Source: Candidatus Gastranaerophilales bacterium (GTDB lineage Bacteria > Cyanobacteriota > Vampirovibrionia > Gastranaerophilales > Gastranaerophilaceae). Taken from it: 64,000 nucleotides of DNA. Location of the stretch: the NCBI GenBank assembly GCA_944323395.1, contig CALUSI010000002.1:124001-188000 (forward strand), written 5' to 3'. A program made the position numbers and the translations under genes. Below are positions 8,271 to 16,640 of this stretch, in pieces. The notes beneath the pieces are model-generated. The model saw only the letters and a list, made by a program, of their open reading frames with translations, ran no database searches and was not told where the DNA came from. The first letter of the stretch is position 1. Every line of letters starts with the position of its first letter.

Positions 8271-9272
8271 ATGTATAGGTGTAGATATTTGGCTCATGGG
8301 CTTTACATTCATTATGATTGTTTTAGACACTGTCATCTTTCTATACATTCTCCAAATGAAAGAAATAATAACTATATAATTCCATACACTGGTCCTAAAG
8401 ATAAAGTTGATTGGAATAAGATTTTTGAAATAAAAAATAAACTAGTTAAAAATATGAGAGCTGGAGATATACCTCCATTTTGTAAAGGCTGTCATTGGAT
8501 AGAAGAGTTTGATGAAAATTCTTCAAAACAATTTCAATCTGACCTTGATAACTATATAGATATGATATGGATTGGACATTCTAACAAATGTAATGCAAAT
8601 TGTATATATTGTTTTTCGTATCAAGAAATATTAGAGCATAGAACAATAAAGGGTTATGATATATTTCCTCTTTTTAAAGAATTGTTAGACAAAAAAATAT
8701 ACAATTTAGAAAAAGAACCAAATGCACACATATCATTCGCAATGGGAGAACCAACCATTCTCAAAAGTTTTGATGATATTATAAACTTATTTGCAAAATA
8801 TGGGAACAAACGTTTTGCACTGTATACAAACGGAATAAAAACAAGTAAAATGGTTCTAAATGTTCTAAAAAAAGAAAATATTGATATTCGAATAGTTATT
8901 TCATTAGATGCCGGCTCTCGAGATATATTCAAGAAAATAAAGAAAGTTGATAAATTCAAAGATACTTGTAAAACAATAAGAAAATACGCAAAAGCAGCCG
9001 TGCAATCACGCCCTAACGCCCTGGGTATCAAATATATTATCATTCCGAATATAAATGATACAAAGGAAGAAATTGATAAATGGTATAATTTATGTACTAA
9101 GGAACTTGGGGTAAAATATTTAATTGCAGATATTGAAGAAAAATGGTTTGTAAGGCAATCAGGTGAAGTTCCCGAGTATGTGAAAGATTTACTAAGATAT
9201 ATAAGAAATAGATGTGAACAAGATAATATTGCATTTGAATTTTATGATCGGGCTTTAGTCTTGAATTTATAG
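8271..9272 (+). CDS. Radical SAM protein, N-terminal cysteine domain, MGEP variant
   Basis: The protein has 333 residues with C4, C17, C21 and C71-x2-C74 (FCKGCHWIEEF) before the radical SAM motif C107-x3-C111-x2-C114 (CNANCIYC). The SAM loop reads MGEPTI, so the first glycine of GGEP is replaced by methionine. The shared downstream blocks are present: LYTNGIKTSK, LDAGSRDIFKKIKKVDKFKDT and KYIIIPNINDTKEEI. It most resembles the gene on the opposite strand at 6748 in its first 20 residues (CRYLAHGLYIH versus CRLLEHGIYFH). The next paralogue begins 8 bases downstream. The reaction is unknown. Confidence 0.85.
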   Translation: MYRCRYLAHGLYIHYDCFRHCHLSIHSPNERNNNYIIPYTGPKDKVDWNKIFEIKNKLVKNMRAGDIPPFCKGCHWIEEFDENSSKQFQSDLDNYIDMIWIGHSNKCNANCIYCFSYQEILEHRTIKGYDIFPLFKELLDKKIYNLEKEPNAHISFAMGEPTILKSFDDIINLFAKYGNKRFALYTNGIKTSKMVLNVLKKENIDIRIVISLDAGSRDIFKKIKKVDKFKDTCKTIRKYAKAAVQSRPNALGIKYIIIPNINDTKEEIDKWYNLCTKELGVKYLIADIEEKWFVRQSGEVPEYVKDLLRYIRNRCEQDNIAFEFYDRALVLNL

Positions 9273-9280
9273 GTTATATA

Positions 9281-10276
9281 ATGAGTAAGAAATATTTTTG
9301 TGATGAATTAAATAATGTTTTATCTTGTTTTCATGATCGTATAATGTCTTGTTGTTCAGGACAGATTGGACCTGTATATTATGAAGCGTATCGCGGACAA
9401 AAAATATATTGGGACGAATTTAAGAAAGTAAAGCAAACTGCTTTTGAACTCTTAACTGATGAAAATATAGATAAATCTCCTTGTAATGGTTGTTTCTTTC
9501 TTCGGGAAAGAAAACCTGAAGATAAAGTTTCTCATACTTTTTCTACTTTGAATATAAGTCATTGGACGCAATGTAATTGTGGTTGTATATATTGTGCCAG
9601 AATGTTGGATTCAAAAGGAAAAATAACATATAAACCTGCAAAGAGTGAATATTATGATTTCTTGCCACTATTGAAACAATTGTATAAAAACGAATTACTT
9701 GATAGAAAAAATTTGATGGCAAGTATTCAAGGTGGAGATATCTCTGTTCTGAAAGAGTTTGAACCAATAGTAAAAGAATTTTTAAAACAAGGTGTTGGAA
9801 GTTTCTACATTTTGTCAAATAACATAAAATATCAACCAATTATAAAAAAATTGTTAGATAAAAATATATGTACGTTTACCACTGCTTTAGATTGCGCTAC
9901 ACCCGAAATTTATTACAAACTTAAAAGAGTCGATAAATTTAAGAATTCTGTAGAAAATTTGAAAAAATACTTAAAAAGTAAGCATCCTGAAGGCGTAGTA
10001 GTTAAATATATTCTTATTGAACATATTAATGATAATATTGAAGAAATAACTAAATTTATAAATTTGATGTCTGCAATTGAAGTACAAAACATTGAATTTA
10101 TGATTGATAATAAATATGTAATGTTTACAAATTTAGATGAAAAACCTTTACCAAAACATTATGGTGCTTTATATCTTTGTTTTAAAAATTTATGTCAAGA
10201 AAAAGGTATAAACTTAAGACTTTGGTCAAAAACTGAAAATATAATTAATACATATGCTTTGAGACATATTAGTTAG
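9281..10276 (+). CDS. Radical SAM protein, N-terminal cysteine domain, GGDIS variant
   Basis: At 331 residues it is the same length as the gene at 4682 and reads as its duplicate: N-terminal C7, C16, C24, C25 and C68-x2-C71, radical SAM motif C98-x3-C102-x2-C105 (CNCGCIYC), then SEYYDFLPLLKQLY and QGGDISVLKEF (GGD at 151-153). Keeping GGDIS in both copies, while the other paralogues have GGEP, GGEI or MGEP, suggests that the Asp is functional and not decay. The gene follows the paralogue at 8271 after 8 bases and converges on the next one with 16 bases between stops. Auxiliary cluster binding is inferred from cysteine spacing only. Confidence 0.85.
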   Translation: MSKKYFCDELNNVLSCFHDRIMSCCSGQIGPVYYEAYRGQKIYWDEFKKVKQTAFELLTDENIDKSPCNGCFFLRERKPEDKVSHTFSTLNISHWTQCNCGCIYCARMLDSKGKITYKPAKSEYYDFLPLLKQLYKNELLDRKNLMASIQGGDISVLKEFEPIVKEFLKQGVGSFYILSNNIKYQPIIKKLLDKNICTFTTALDCATPEIYYKLKRVDKFKNSVENLKKYLKSKHPEGVVVKYILIEHINDNIEEITKFINLMSAIEVQNIEFMIDNKYVMFTNLDEKPLPKHYGALYLCFKNLCQEKGINLRLWSKTENIINTYALRHIS

Positions 10277-10292
10277 ATATATTTTTTCTTAT

Positions 10293-11309
10293 TTAAAAAG
10301 GTTGTTTTTCGAGTTTCTGATAAACATATTCAATATTAGGGAAAAGCATATATTGAATGTTACTTGTTTTCGCTTTTAAAATCCAGAATTCAGACAAATT
10401 ATATAAATGATTTAATAATGCTTTTTCATAATTCATTTCATTCAGAAGCTGATTGTATACATTTAATGCAACTTGAGTTGCTCCATTTTTTATTGACTGT
10501 TTTATAAATTCTTCCAATTCTTTTTCCGAATCGTTTATGCCTGGAACAATTACATATTTAGTACAAAGACGTTTTGTATAATTTTTCTTTCTTGATTTTG
10601 AATATTTTTTAAAATTGTGCCAAACTTTGTCAAAAGATTTTACTCCTTTAACTTTTTCATGACACTTTTTAGTACCCGCATCAATAGATATAATTAAACT
10701 AACAGCATTTTCTTTAATACCTAGCTCTATAGCTTTCGAATATTTAATATTATTTGTATGTATAATAATATTTTTAAATCCATTATCAATAAAAAAATAC
10801 ACTAAATCATCAAACTTAGGATACAATGTTGGCTCACCACCTGCAAAATCAATTACAGCATCATCAGCTAAGACATTATTTAAAATCATATCTTTTATAA
10901 TAGAAAGCATATCATATGGTTCTTCATATTCTTCATAGTATTGAAAATAATTCAAAGCTTTTGGCGAAATAGTTTCAGCATGACCAAGACAATATACACA
11001 ATTAGAATTACATATCTGCCAAGGAGATAATAATACATAACGAATTTTCTTATCATCGTAAAAATCAATATTTTTTATTTGCTGGCAATTTTTACACTCA
11101 AGTCTTTCACACCCACTCTGTATTGCGGATATATCTTTAGAACGCTCTTCAAAAAACTTATTCCAATCTATTTTCGTACCATCAAAAACTTCACTTGATA
11201 TTTTAGGCCAACCTTTACCATTATAAGCATTTGTAAGGGTACAATATGTAACTCCAATTCTTTTATAATTAAAACAAATTGAAGTATTTAAATTATTGCA
11301 ATTTCTCAT
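10293..11309 (-). CDS. Radical SAM protein, N-terminal cysteine domain
   Basis: This is the last of the six contiguous paralogues (338 residues). N-terminal cysteines are C4, C12, C23, C67 and the pair C72-x2-C75 (LECKNCQQI). The radical SAM motif is C100-x3-C104-x2-C107 (CNSNCVYC), followed by AGGEPTLYPKFDDL, HTNNIKYSK and SIDAGTKKCHEKVKGVKSFDKV. A longer linker rich in Tyr and Glu (residues 117-132) precedes the GGEP block. The gene stands alone on the minus strand, between a convergent paralogue and a tRNA gene 101 bases upstream of its start. The first half of its cysteine domain has diverged most from the others. Confidence 0.85.
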   Translation of the reverse strand: MRNCNNLNTSICFNYKRIGVTYCTLTNAYNGKGWPKISSEVFDGTKIDWNKFFEERSKDISAIQSGCERLECKNCQQIKNIDFYDDKKIRYVLLSPWQICNSNCVYCLGHAETISPKALNYFQYYEEYEEPYDMLSIIKDMILNNVLADDAVIDFAGGEPTLYPKFDDLVYFFIDNGFKNIIIHTNNIKYSKAIELGIKENAVSLIISIDAGTKKCHEKVKGVKSFDKVWHNFKKYSKSRKKNYTKRLCTKYVIVPGINDSEKELEEFIKQSIKNGATQVALNVYNQLLNEMNYEKALLNHLYNLSEFWILKAKTSNIQYMLFPNIEYVYQKLEKQPF

Positions 11310-11410
11310 GTATTGGATATTACCATATATTTTATTTAATATTCAATAATAAAAATTTGAATTTATAATATAACCGGAAAATAAAATAATATAATTAAAT
11401 TTAAAAAAAA

Positions 11411-11485
11411 TGGTGGGCCCGGTAGGATTCGAACCTACGACCAAGGGATTATGAGTCCCCTGCGCTACCGCTGCGCCACAAGCCC
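11411..11485 (-). tRNA. tRNA with CAU anticodon (elongator Met or Ile2), CCA encoded
   Basis: The reverse complement folds into a full cloverleaf. The acceptor is GGGCTTG paired with CGGGCCC (two G-U pairs), then an A discriminator and a genomically encoded CCA (11411-11413). The D stem is GCGC/GCGC. The anticodon stem GGGGA/TCCCT carries the loop CTCATAA, and the T stem GTAGG/CCTAC carries TTCGAAT. A paired position 1-72 argues against the initiator tRNA. Met elongator and lysidine-modified Ile2 cannot be separated with certainty by eye. Total 75 bases. Confidence 0.93.
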
Positions 11486-11529
11486 TAGAACAAAATAAGA
11501 ATATCATTAACATTCTTTTGAGTCAAGTA

Positions 11530-12330
11530 TTAAGTCCATTCATTTATATCTTTTTTAGAAAAATCCCATTTCATAATGTTGTTTCTTTGAATAACATTAC
11601 AATATTTACAAAACGGAATAGGTTCAAGAAAATATTTCAATATATTTTCTTTTGAATTTTTATTATATAAATTTATCCCATCTTTTTTTGTAATTTGAAT
11701 ATTTTCTTTAAAATATTGATTAAAATGTCTTGCTGCAGGAACAATTGGACATTTATACAGAATACCGTTCTCTAATGTTGGACAATATTTAGCATGATAA
11801 CAACTATTATGAGAATCAAATTTAACCATTTGACCATTTAAGTCAAATTTGATTTTGTAAAATCCATCTTTGATTTTATTATTGTTTTCATAAAATAAAG
11901 TAACATTGTGTTTTAACGCTTCTTCTTCAAGCTCTTGATAATTAAGTCCAATATTATACTTAGTAATAACAAGTTTTATATCAAATTTATTAAGCATAAT
12001 CCAAAAAGAACGACTCATTTCTTTTAAACAAATTCCATTTGTAAATATAAAAATTGTTGAGTCAGAAAGAATTTTTCTTGAAATTTTTAGAATTTCTATC
12101 AAATTAGGATGTAATAATGGTTCACCACCCATTATTCCGAAAGATAATATTGTATTAAATGTTTGCTTTATTTTTTTTAAATCATTTTTATAAATTTTTA
12201 TATCGACAAATTCAGTTTCCGCAATTGGCGCACAATGATCACAATACTTGCAGTTTAGATTACAATGATGAACTATTTCATATAGGAAATAATTTAGAAT
12301 TAACTTATTATTATATATTTCGACTTGCAA
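11530..12330 (-). CDS. Radical SAM protein, core-first type with C-terminal cysteines
   Basis: This 266-residue protein is not one of the N-terminal-domain paralogues. The core comes first: HHCNLNCKYC (C23, C27, C30) followed by DHCAP, then IMGGEPLLHPN. The C-terminal half has CYHAKYCP, a LYKCPIV block and FCKYCNV, a compact SPASM-like set that may bind an auxiliary cluster. Similar CNLxCxYCDHC proteins are found in polysaccharide and peptide loci, but the substrate here is unknown. The start is TTG at 12330, with AGGGA about 8 bases upstream, 3 bases after the ROK kinase stop. The two genes are therefore probably one operon. Confidence 0.82.
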   Translation of the reverse strand: MQVEIYNNKLILNYFLYEIVHHCNLNCKYCDHCAPIAETEFVDIKIYKNDLKKIKQTFNTILSFGIMGGEPLLHPNLIEILKISRKILSDSTIFIFTNGICLKEMSRSFWIMLNKFDIKLVITKYNIGLNYQELEEEALKHNVTLFYENNNKIKDGFYKIKFDLNGQMVKFDSHNSCYHAKYCPTLENGILYKCPIVPAARHFNQYFKENIQITKKDGINLYNKNSKENILKYFLEPIPFCKYCNVIQRNNIMKWDFSKKDINEWT

Positions 12331-12333
12331 TGT

Positions 12334-13293
12334 TTAGTCCCTATACTTTGAAAGTAATGAAGCACCAATAACACCAGAAAAGTCACCCAATTGTGCTTTT
12401 GCAAATTTAATATTGCATGATGGTGTCGGTAATGATTTTATTTTTGCGATTTGTGTTGATTTTTCATAAAAATAACCAACGGCATCCATTAATCCGCCAC
12501 CAAGTATTATCATTTCAGGGTTGTAAAAATTTATTACCGAAGCAAGTCCAGAGGCGAGATATTCAGAAGCTTCATTTATTATTTGTGTTACAAGTTCATC
12601 TTTGTTTTCTAAAGATTTTCTAATCATACTTGTTTTTATAGGCTTACCTTCTACTATGTAATTTTGAATATCCGATTTACGTCCCTTTTTTAGCGCACCG
12701 ATAATTCTTTTTTCAATAGCAAGTCTTGACGCATATGCTTCTAAACATCCACATCCGCCGCAACCACAAGGACGGCCTCCAATATCTACTATTATATGAC
12801 CTATTTCTCCTGCAGTACCGGTTGCTCCATATCTTATTTCCCCGTTTTGGACAATGCCCGATCCGATTCCTGTTCCTACAAAAATGCAGACAAAATCTTT
12901 TTTATCTTTGCCTGCACCAAAATACATCTCTCCTATTGTTGCTATTTCTACATCGTTACCGATTAAAACTTTCTTATTAAATTCTTGTTCTAAAATCTCT
13001 TTTAAATTAAGGTTTGCACAATCTAAATTCGGAGCATTTATAACAATTCCTTTATTCCTGTCTATTTGCCCTGCTACCCCAATTCCTATATCTTCAATGT
13101 CAGTTATTTCTTTTTTGCCTTCAATTAATACTTCTTTAATTGATTTTATTATTTTATGTACAATTTTATCGGGACCTTTATCTTTTTTTGTTTTCTTTTT
13201 TATTGATGAGATTATTTCTCCGTTATCCTTATTAACAAGTGCCGTAAGTATTTTAGTTCCGCCTAGGTCTATTCCAATTGAGTATTTGCCCAT
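12334..13293 (-). CDS. ROK-family sugar kinase (glucokinase-like)
   Basis: The 319-residue protein has the ATP-binding motif GIDLGGTKI at the N-terminus, the sugar-site region FVGTGIGSGI, GEIGHIIVDIGG, and the ROK zinc motif CGCGGCGCLE. It would phosphorylate glucose or an N-acyl-hexosamine in the cytosol. ROK repressors are longer and carry an N-terminal helix-turn-helix, absent here, so a kinase is favoured. Specificity within the family cannot be fixed by eye. A radical SAM gene follows after 3 bases. It is divergent from hpf across 133 bases. Confidence 0.92.
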   Translation of the reverse strand: MGKYSIGIDLGGTKILTALVNKDNGEIISSIKKKTKKDKGPDKIVHKIIKSIKEVLIEGKKEITDIEDIGIGVAGQIDRNKGIVINAPNLDCANLNLKEILEQEFNKKVLIGNDVEIATIGEMYFGAGKDKKDFVCIFVGTGIGSGIVQNGEIRYGATGTAGEIGHIIVDIGGRPCGCGGCGCLEAYASRLAIEKRIIGALKKGRKSDIQNYIVEGKPIKTSMIRKSLENKDELVTQIINEASEYLASGLASVINFYNPEMIILGGGLMDAVGYFYEKSTQIAKIKSLPTPSCNIKFAKAQLGDFSGVIGASLLSKYRD

Positions 13294-13426
13294 AAAATTT
13301 TTACCTTTCTTATAAATAAATTATATCATTTTTTCAGCCTTTTATAAAATTAATTTATTTTTATGGGTTTAAAACTTGCCATGAATCGGGTATAATATCA
13401 TAGTGATAGTTTATGGAGGCAGATAA

Positions 13427-13789
13427 ATGCGCATTACAGTTAAAGGGCGTAACATTGAAATCACAGATGCAATTCGTGCATATGCAGAAGAAAAAATTGG
13501 AAAGGTTATGAATCATTATGATCAAATTCAATCCATTGATGTTGTTCTTAATGTCATAAAGAATCCTTCGGTTGCCCAAAGTCACACTGCAGAAGTTCTA
13601 TGTAAATTTGTGTCGGGTTCTGTTCAAGCAGAAGAAAGTGCAGAATCAATGTATGCAAGTATTGACTTGGTTGCTGATAAAATCAGCAGGCAAGTTAAAA
13701 AATTCAAAGAAAAACAAATTACGTCTTCTAAAAATGCTTCGATTAGAACAGACGCTGTACAGGAGGAAGAAGAAAAAGTCGCTGAATAA
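13427..13789 (+). CDS. hpf: Ribosome hibernation promoting factor, short form
   Basis: The RaiA/HPF fold starts at residue 1 (MRITVKGRNIEITDAIRAYAEEKI) and includes EESAESMYASIDLVADKISRQVKKFKEK. The protein has 120 residues, which is the short HPF type: the C-terminal dimerisation domain of long HPF is missing. It binds the 30S subunit when growth slows and inactivates ribosomes, often as 100S dimers. An SD (GGAGG, near 13414) precedes the ATG, and a TATAAT lies at 13391-13396. The gene ends in a strong hairpin shared with convergent leuD. Confidence 0.93.
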   Translation: MRITVKGRNIEITDAIRAYAEEKIGKVMNHYDQIQSIDVVLNVIKNPSVAQSHTAEVLCKFVSGSVQAEESAESMYASIDLVADKISRQVKKFKEKQITSSKNASIRTDAVQEEEEKVAE

Positions 13790-13803
13790 AAAATTTAATT
13801 ATA

Positions 13804-13837
13804 AAAAGAAAGAGTCCAAAATTTGGACTCTTTCTTT
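13804..13837. terminator. Bidirectional intrinsic terminator between hpf and leuD
   Basis: A near-perfect palindrome, AAAGAAAGAGTCCAAA then TTTGGACTCTTTCTTT, sits between the two converging stops. It carries U-rich tails in both directions. Confidence 0.85.
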
Positions 13838-14327
13838 ATTTTATAAGTTTTTTTCTCGTATAGTTTATTAATCCGCCTTCATTTATTAGATTTTGTATTT
13901 CGTCAGTAAATTTATTGCAAGTATATTCTTTTCCAGTTGTGATATTTCTTACAACTCCTGTTGCTAAATTGTATTCAATTATATCATCTTTCGATGTTTC
14001 ATCTGATAAATAAGGGTGTTCTAAAATTGCAAGTCCAATATTTATTGCATTTCTATAAAAAATTCTTGCAAAACTTTTTGCAATAACAAGAGCAATACCA
14101 GATGCTTTTATAGCAATGGGCGCGTGTTCTCTTGAACTTCCGCAACCAAAATTTTCACCAGCTACAATGATATCTGAATCTTTTACTTCTTTTGCAAATG
14201 AAATATCAATGTCTTCCATACAGTGTTTTGCCAATTCTTCATGAGAAGCCGTATTCAAGTATCTTGCAGGTATAATAACATCTGTATCAATGTTATCACT
14301 GTATTTCCATACTCTGCCTTGTTTCAT
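13836..14327 (-). CDS. leuD: 3-isopropylmalate dehydratase small subunit
   Basis: LeuD, with LeuC, isomerises 2-isopropylmalate to 3-isopropylmalate in leucine synthesis. The 163-residue protein has the swivel-domain signatures [28 protein letters not shown] and [13 protein letters not shown]. This is the short archaeal/clostridial-type small subunit, normal in length. LeuC, which carries the 4Fe-4S cluster, is not in the window, so the subunits are encoded apart. A closely related homoaconitase small subunit cannot be fully excluded without LeuC. Confidence 0.92.
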   Translation of the reverse strand: MKQGRVWKYSDNIDTDVIIPARYLNTASHEELAKHCMEDIDISFAKEVKDSDIIVAGENFGCGSSREHAPIAIKASGIALVIAKSFARIFYRNAINIGLAILEHPYLSDETSKDDIIEYNLATGVVRNITTGKEYTCNKFTDEIQNLINEGGLINYTRKKLIK

Positions 14328-14419
14328 TTTTTCTTTACATCCTTTTTAATCTGTATTATACTATGATTATACATTTACATGTGGGAAATGTTAATAGCAG
14401 TTACAAAAAGGAGAGGTAA

Positions 14420-14617
14420 ATGATGGAAACTATCGGACAAACAGCAGGTCAAATTTGGAATTATTTAAATGAAAACGGTGAAACATCTGTTGCTAAAATG
14501 AAAAAAGAATTAGATTTAAAAGGTAACTTTGCAGAATTGGGCTTAGGCTGGTTAGCTCGTGAAGGAAAAGTTGAAATGTCTAAAAAAGGTACAACTACCA
14601 ACGTTAGATTGGTTTAG
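14420..14617 (+). CDS. Small winged-helix domain protein (DUF2582-like)
   Basis: The 65-residue protein is a single winged helix: TAGQIWNYLNENGETSVAKMKKEL, a recognition-helix region GNFAELGLGWLAREG, and a wing KVEMSKKGTTTNVRLV. It matches a family of small stand-alone wHTH proteins of unknown role found in many anaerobes. DNA binding is expected from the fold but its targets are unknown. AGGAG lies 6 bases before the first ATG (14420); a second ATG at 14423 is equally possible. It is monocistronic, with its own terminator. Confidence 0.8.
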   Translation: MMETIGQTAGQIWNYLNENGETSVAKMKKELDLKGNFAELGLGWLAREGKVEMSKKGTTTNVRLV

Positions 14618-14637
14618 TTTAATTTTTTAATAAAAGG

Positions 14638-14666
14638 ACTCCGAATGTTATATCGGAGTTTTTTTT
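14638..14666 (+). terminator. Intrinsic terminator of the winged-helix gene
   Basis: ACTCCGA (14638-14644) pairs with TCGGAGT (14653-14659) and is followed by a run of eight T. Confidence 0.88.
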
Positions 14667-14707
14667 GTGAGATAATATTCTTGTTGTATAAAATATAGGT
14701 GATTAAG

Positions 14708-15934
14708 ATGCAGACTAAAACAGAGATAAAAGAAGAATTTATAAAACAAGCTGAACTTTTAGCAAGGGGGGCTGAGGTTCTTCCCGGTGGTGTTATGGAA
14801 CTTGCTATGAAACTTCAAAAATCAAAAGAAGAAAATAAACCATTAAGAATAAAGCTTGGAATGGATCCATCAAGACCTGATTTGCATCTTGGTCATACTG
14901 TTGTTATGAGAAAAATTAAGCAATTTCAAGATTTGGGACATAAAATTATTTTGATTGTTGGTGGTGGTACAGGTATGATTGGTGATCCATCCGGAAAATC
15001 TGATACAAGACCTAGTTTGACAAAAGAACAAGTTGAACAAAACGCGCAAACTTATTTCGAGCAAATTTCTAAAGTCGTTGATGTAGAAAAAGCTGAAATT
15101 AGAAATAATGCTGATTGGTTATTTGACTTAAATTTTGTTGATATGCTTAAATTAGCTTCAAAAGTTACTGTTGCTCAAATCATGACAAGAGATGATTTTG
15201 CAAAAAGATATGCTGAAAATAGACCAATCTCTGTTCATGAATTTTTCTATCCGTTAATGCAAGCATATGATTCTGTTGTAGTTGATGCTGATATTGAATT
15301 GGGTGGTACTGATCAAAGATTTAATAATTTACTTGGACGAGAAATTCAAAGTGCATATGGCAAAGAAAATCCTCAAATGGTTATGCTATTGCCTCTATTA
15401 GAAGGAACAGACGGTATTGTTAAAATGTCAAAGTCTTTCCCTGAACATTGTATTAGTTTAACTGATTCACCTAAAGATATGTATGGTAAGTTAATGTCAA
15501 TTTCTGATAATCTTATCGTCAAATATTTTGCTCTTCTTACTGAAATTTCTAATGAGGACTTGAAAGAAATTGAAGAAAACTTAAAATCAGTAAATCCTCG
15601 AGATATAAAAATGAAACTGGCATATACAATTACTGAAATGTATAATGGTAAACAAGCAGCAGATGAAGCTCAAGAAAATTTTGTTAAGGTTGTACAAAAT
15701 AAAGAAATTCCTGATGATATTCCTGAAGTTAAAATTGATAATGATATTACTTTGATTGATTTCGTTTCAAACTTTGATAAATCTTTAAGTCGAGGCGAAA
15801 TTAAAAGGCTTGCTTCATCAGGTGCTTTAAAAATTAATTCTGAAAAACAGACAAATCCTAATCTTATAATATCAAAATCTATGTTGCCTGTTATTGTACA
15901 ATATGGTAAAAGAAAATACATAAAAGGTGTTTAG
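14708..15934 (+). CDS. tyrS: Tyrosyl-tRNA synthetase
   Basis: A class I aminoacyl-tRNA synthetase that charges tRNA-Tyr. Visible motifs are KLGMDPSRPDLHLGH (HIGH signature as HLGH), GMIGDPSGKS, the tyrosine-site YPLMQAYDSV and GGTDQRFN, and KMSKS. A C-terminal S4 RNA-binding region follows (SRGEIKRLASSGALKIN). The start at ATG 14708 is preferred to the GTG at 14699, since AGGTGA lies 6 bases before the ATG. The length of about 408 residues is typical of the TyrZ-like subgroup. cysE begins on the base after the stop codon, so the two are co-transcribed. Confidence 0.96.
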   Translation: MQTKTEIKEEFIKQAELLARGAEVLPGGVMELAMKLQKSKEENKPLRIKLGMDPSRPDLHLGHTVVMRKIKQFQDLGHKIILIVGGGTGMIGDPSGKSDTRPSLTKEQVEQNAQTYFEQISKVVDVEKAEIRNNADWLFDLNFVDMLKLASKVTVAQIMTRDDFAKRYAENRPISVHEFFYPLMQAYDSVVVDADIELGGTDQRFNNLLGREIQSAYGKENPQMVMLLPLLEGTDGIVKMSKSFPEHCISLTDSPKDMYGKLMSISDNLIVKYFALLTEISNEDLKEIEENLKSVNPRDIKMKLAYTITEMYNGKQAADEAQENFVKVVQNKEIPDDIPEVKIDNDITLIDFVSNFDKSLSRGEIKRLASSGALKINSEKQTNPNLIISKSMLPVIVQYGKRKYIKGV

Positions 15935-16591
15935 ATGCGTTTAATAAAAAAAGTATTTTCACAAATAAAAGAAGATATTCAAACAATTTATGAAAAAGAC
16001 CCAGCAGCAGAAAATATTCTTGAAGTATTACTCTGTTATCCTGGGCTGCATGCTTTAATATTACATAGAATCGCACATAAACTTAATTACTGGAAAATAC
16101 CTTTGATTCCAAGAATGATATCAAATGTATCCAGATTTTTTACAGGAATTGAAATTCACCCTCAGGCGAGAATAGGTCGTAGGTTTTTTATTGACCATGG
16201 AATGGGCGTTGTAATTGGTGCAACTACTATTATTGGAGATGATGTTCTTTTGTATCAGGGGGTAACTCTTGGCGGTACGGGTAATGAACATGGTAAACGT
16301 CATCCTACCCTTGGAAATAATATTGTTGTTGGTTCAGGAGCTAAAGTTCTTGGTAATATTGAAATAGGTTCTAATTCAAGAATTGGTGCCGGTAGTGTTG
16401 TAGTTGATTCTGTTCCTGAAAATTCCACTGTTGTAGGTATTCCTGGTAGAATTGTAAGACAAAAATTATTGATACAAGGTCAGTTAATGCATAATAGAAT
16501 CCCTGATCCTATAACTTGTCAGTTGAATAGGTTAAAATATGAAGTTCAAGATTTAAAAGAACAAATAGATGAATTGAAAAAAGGCAGATAA
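15935..16591 (+). CDS. cysE: Serine O-acetyltransferase
   Basis: CysE acetylates serine with acetyl-CoA, the first step of cysteine synthesis. The N-terminal helical part ([20 protein letters not shown]) is followed by the left-handed beta helix: [21 protein letters not shown], then [17 protein letters not shown] and [18 protein letters not shown]. The 218-residue length is close to the short SAT form of cyanobacteria and Firmicutes. The C-terminus is a coiled coil rather than the usual Ile-terminated tail that binds CysK. It directly abuts tyrS and ends inside its terminator hairpin. Confidence 0.95.
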   Translation: MRLIKKVFSQIKEDIQTIYEKDPAAENILEVLLCYPGLHALILHRIAHKLNYWKIPLIPRMISNVSRFFTGIEIHPQARIGRRFFIDHGMGVVIGATTIIGDDVLLYQGVTLGGTGNEHGKRHPTLGNNIVVGSGAKVLGNIEIGSNSRIGAGSVVVDSVPENSTVVGIPGRIVRQKLLIQGQLMHNRIPDPITCQLNRLKYEVQDLKEQIDELKKGR

Positions 16592-16606
16592 TAAATCTGC
16601 CTTTTT
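16583..16606 (+). terminator. Intrinsic terminator of tyrS-cysE overlapping the stop codon
   Basis: GGCAGAT (16583-16589) and ATCTGCC (16595-16601) form the stem with a five-base loop, followed by five T. The cysE stop codon TAA at 16589-16591 lies within the hairpin. Confidence 0.87.
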
Positions 16607-16640
16607 GTTATTTTGTTTCGTGTGTATATTTCTTTGTTTA

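Noticed and set aside
11411-11485. The tRNA as an integration site for the radical SAM cluster
   Set aside because: No integrase, no direct repeat of the tRNA 3' end was seen on either side, and base composition is like the surroundings.
12854-13315. A 153-codon open frame on the plus strand across the ROK kinase
   Set aside because: It lies wholly opposite a gene with firm motifs, has low-complexity Ile/Pro/Ser composition and no ribosome binding site.
13836-14327. Reading leuD as part of a leu operon with leuC or leuB
   Set aside because: No leuA, leuB or leuC is adjacent; neighbours are hpf and a winged-helix gene, so no operon claim is made.
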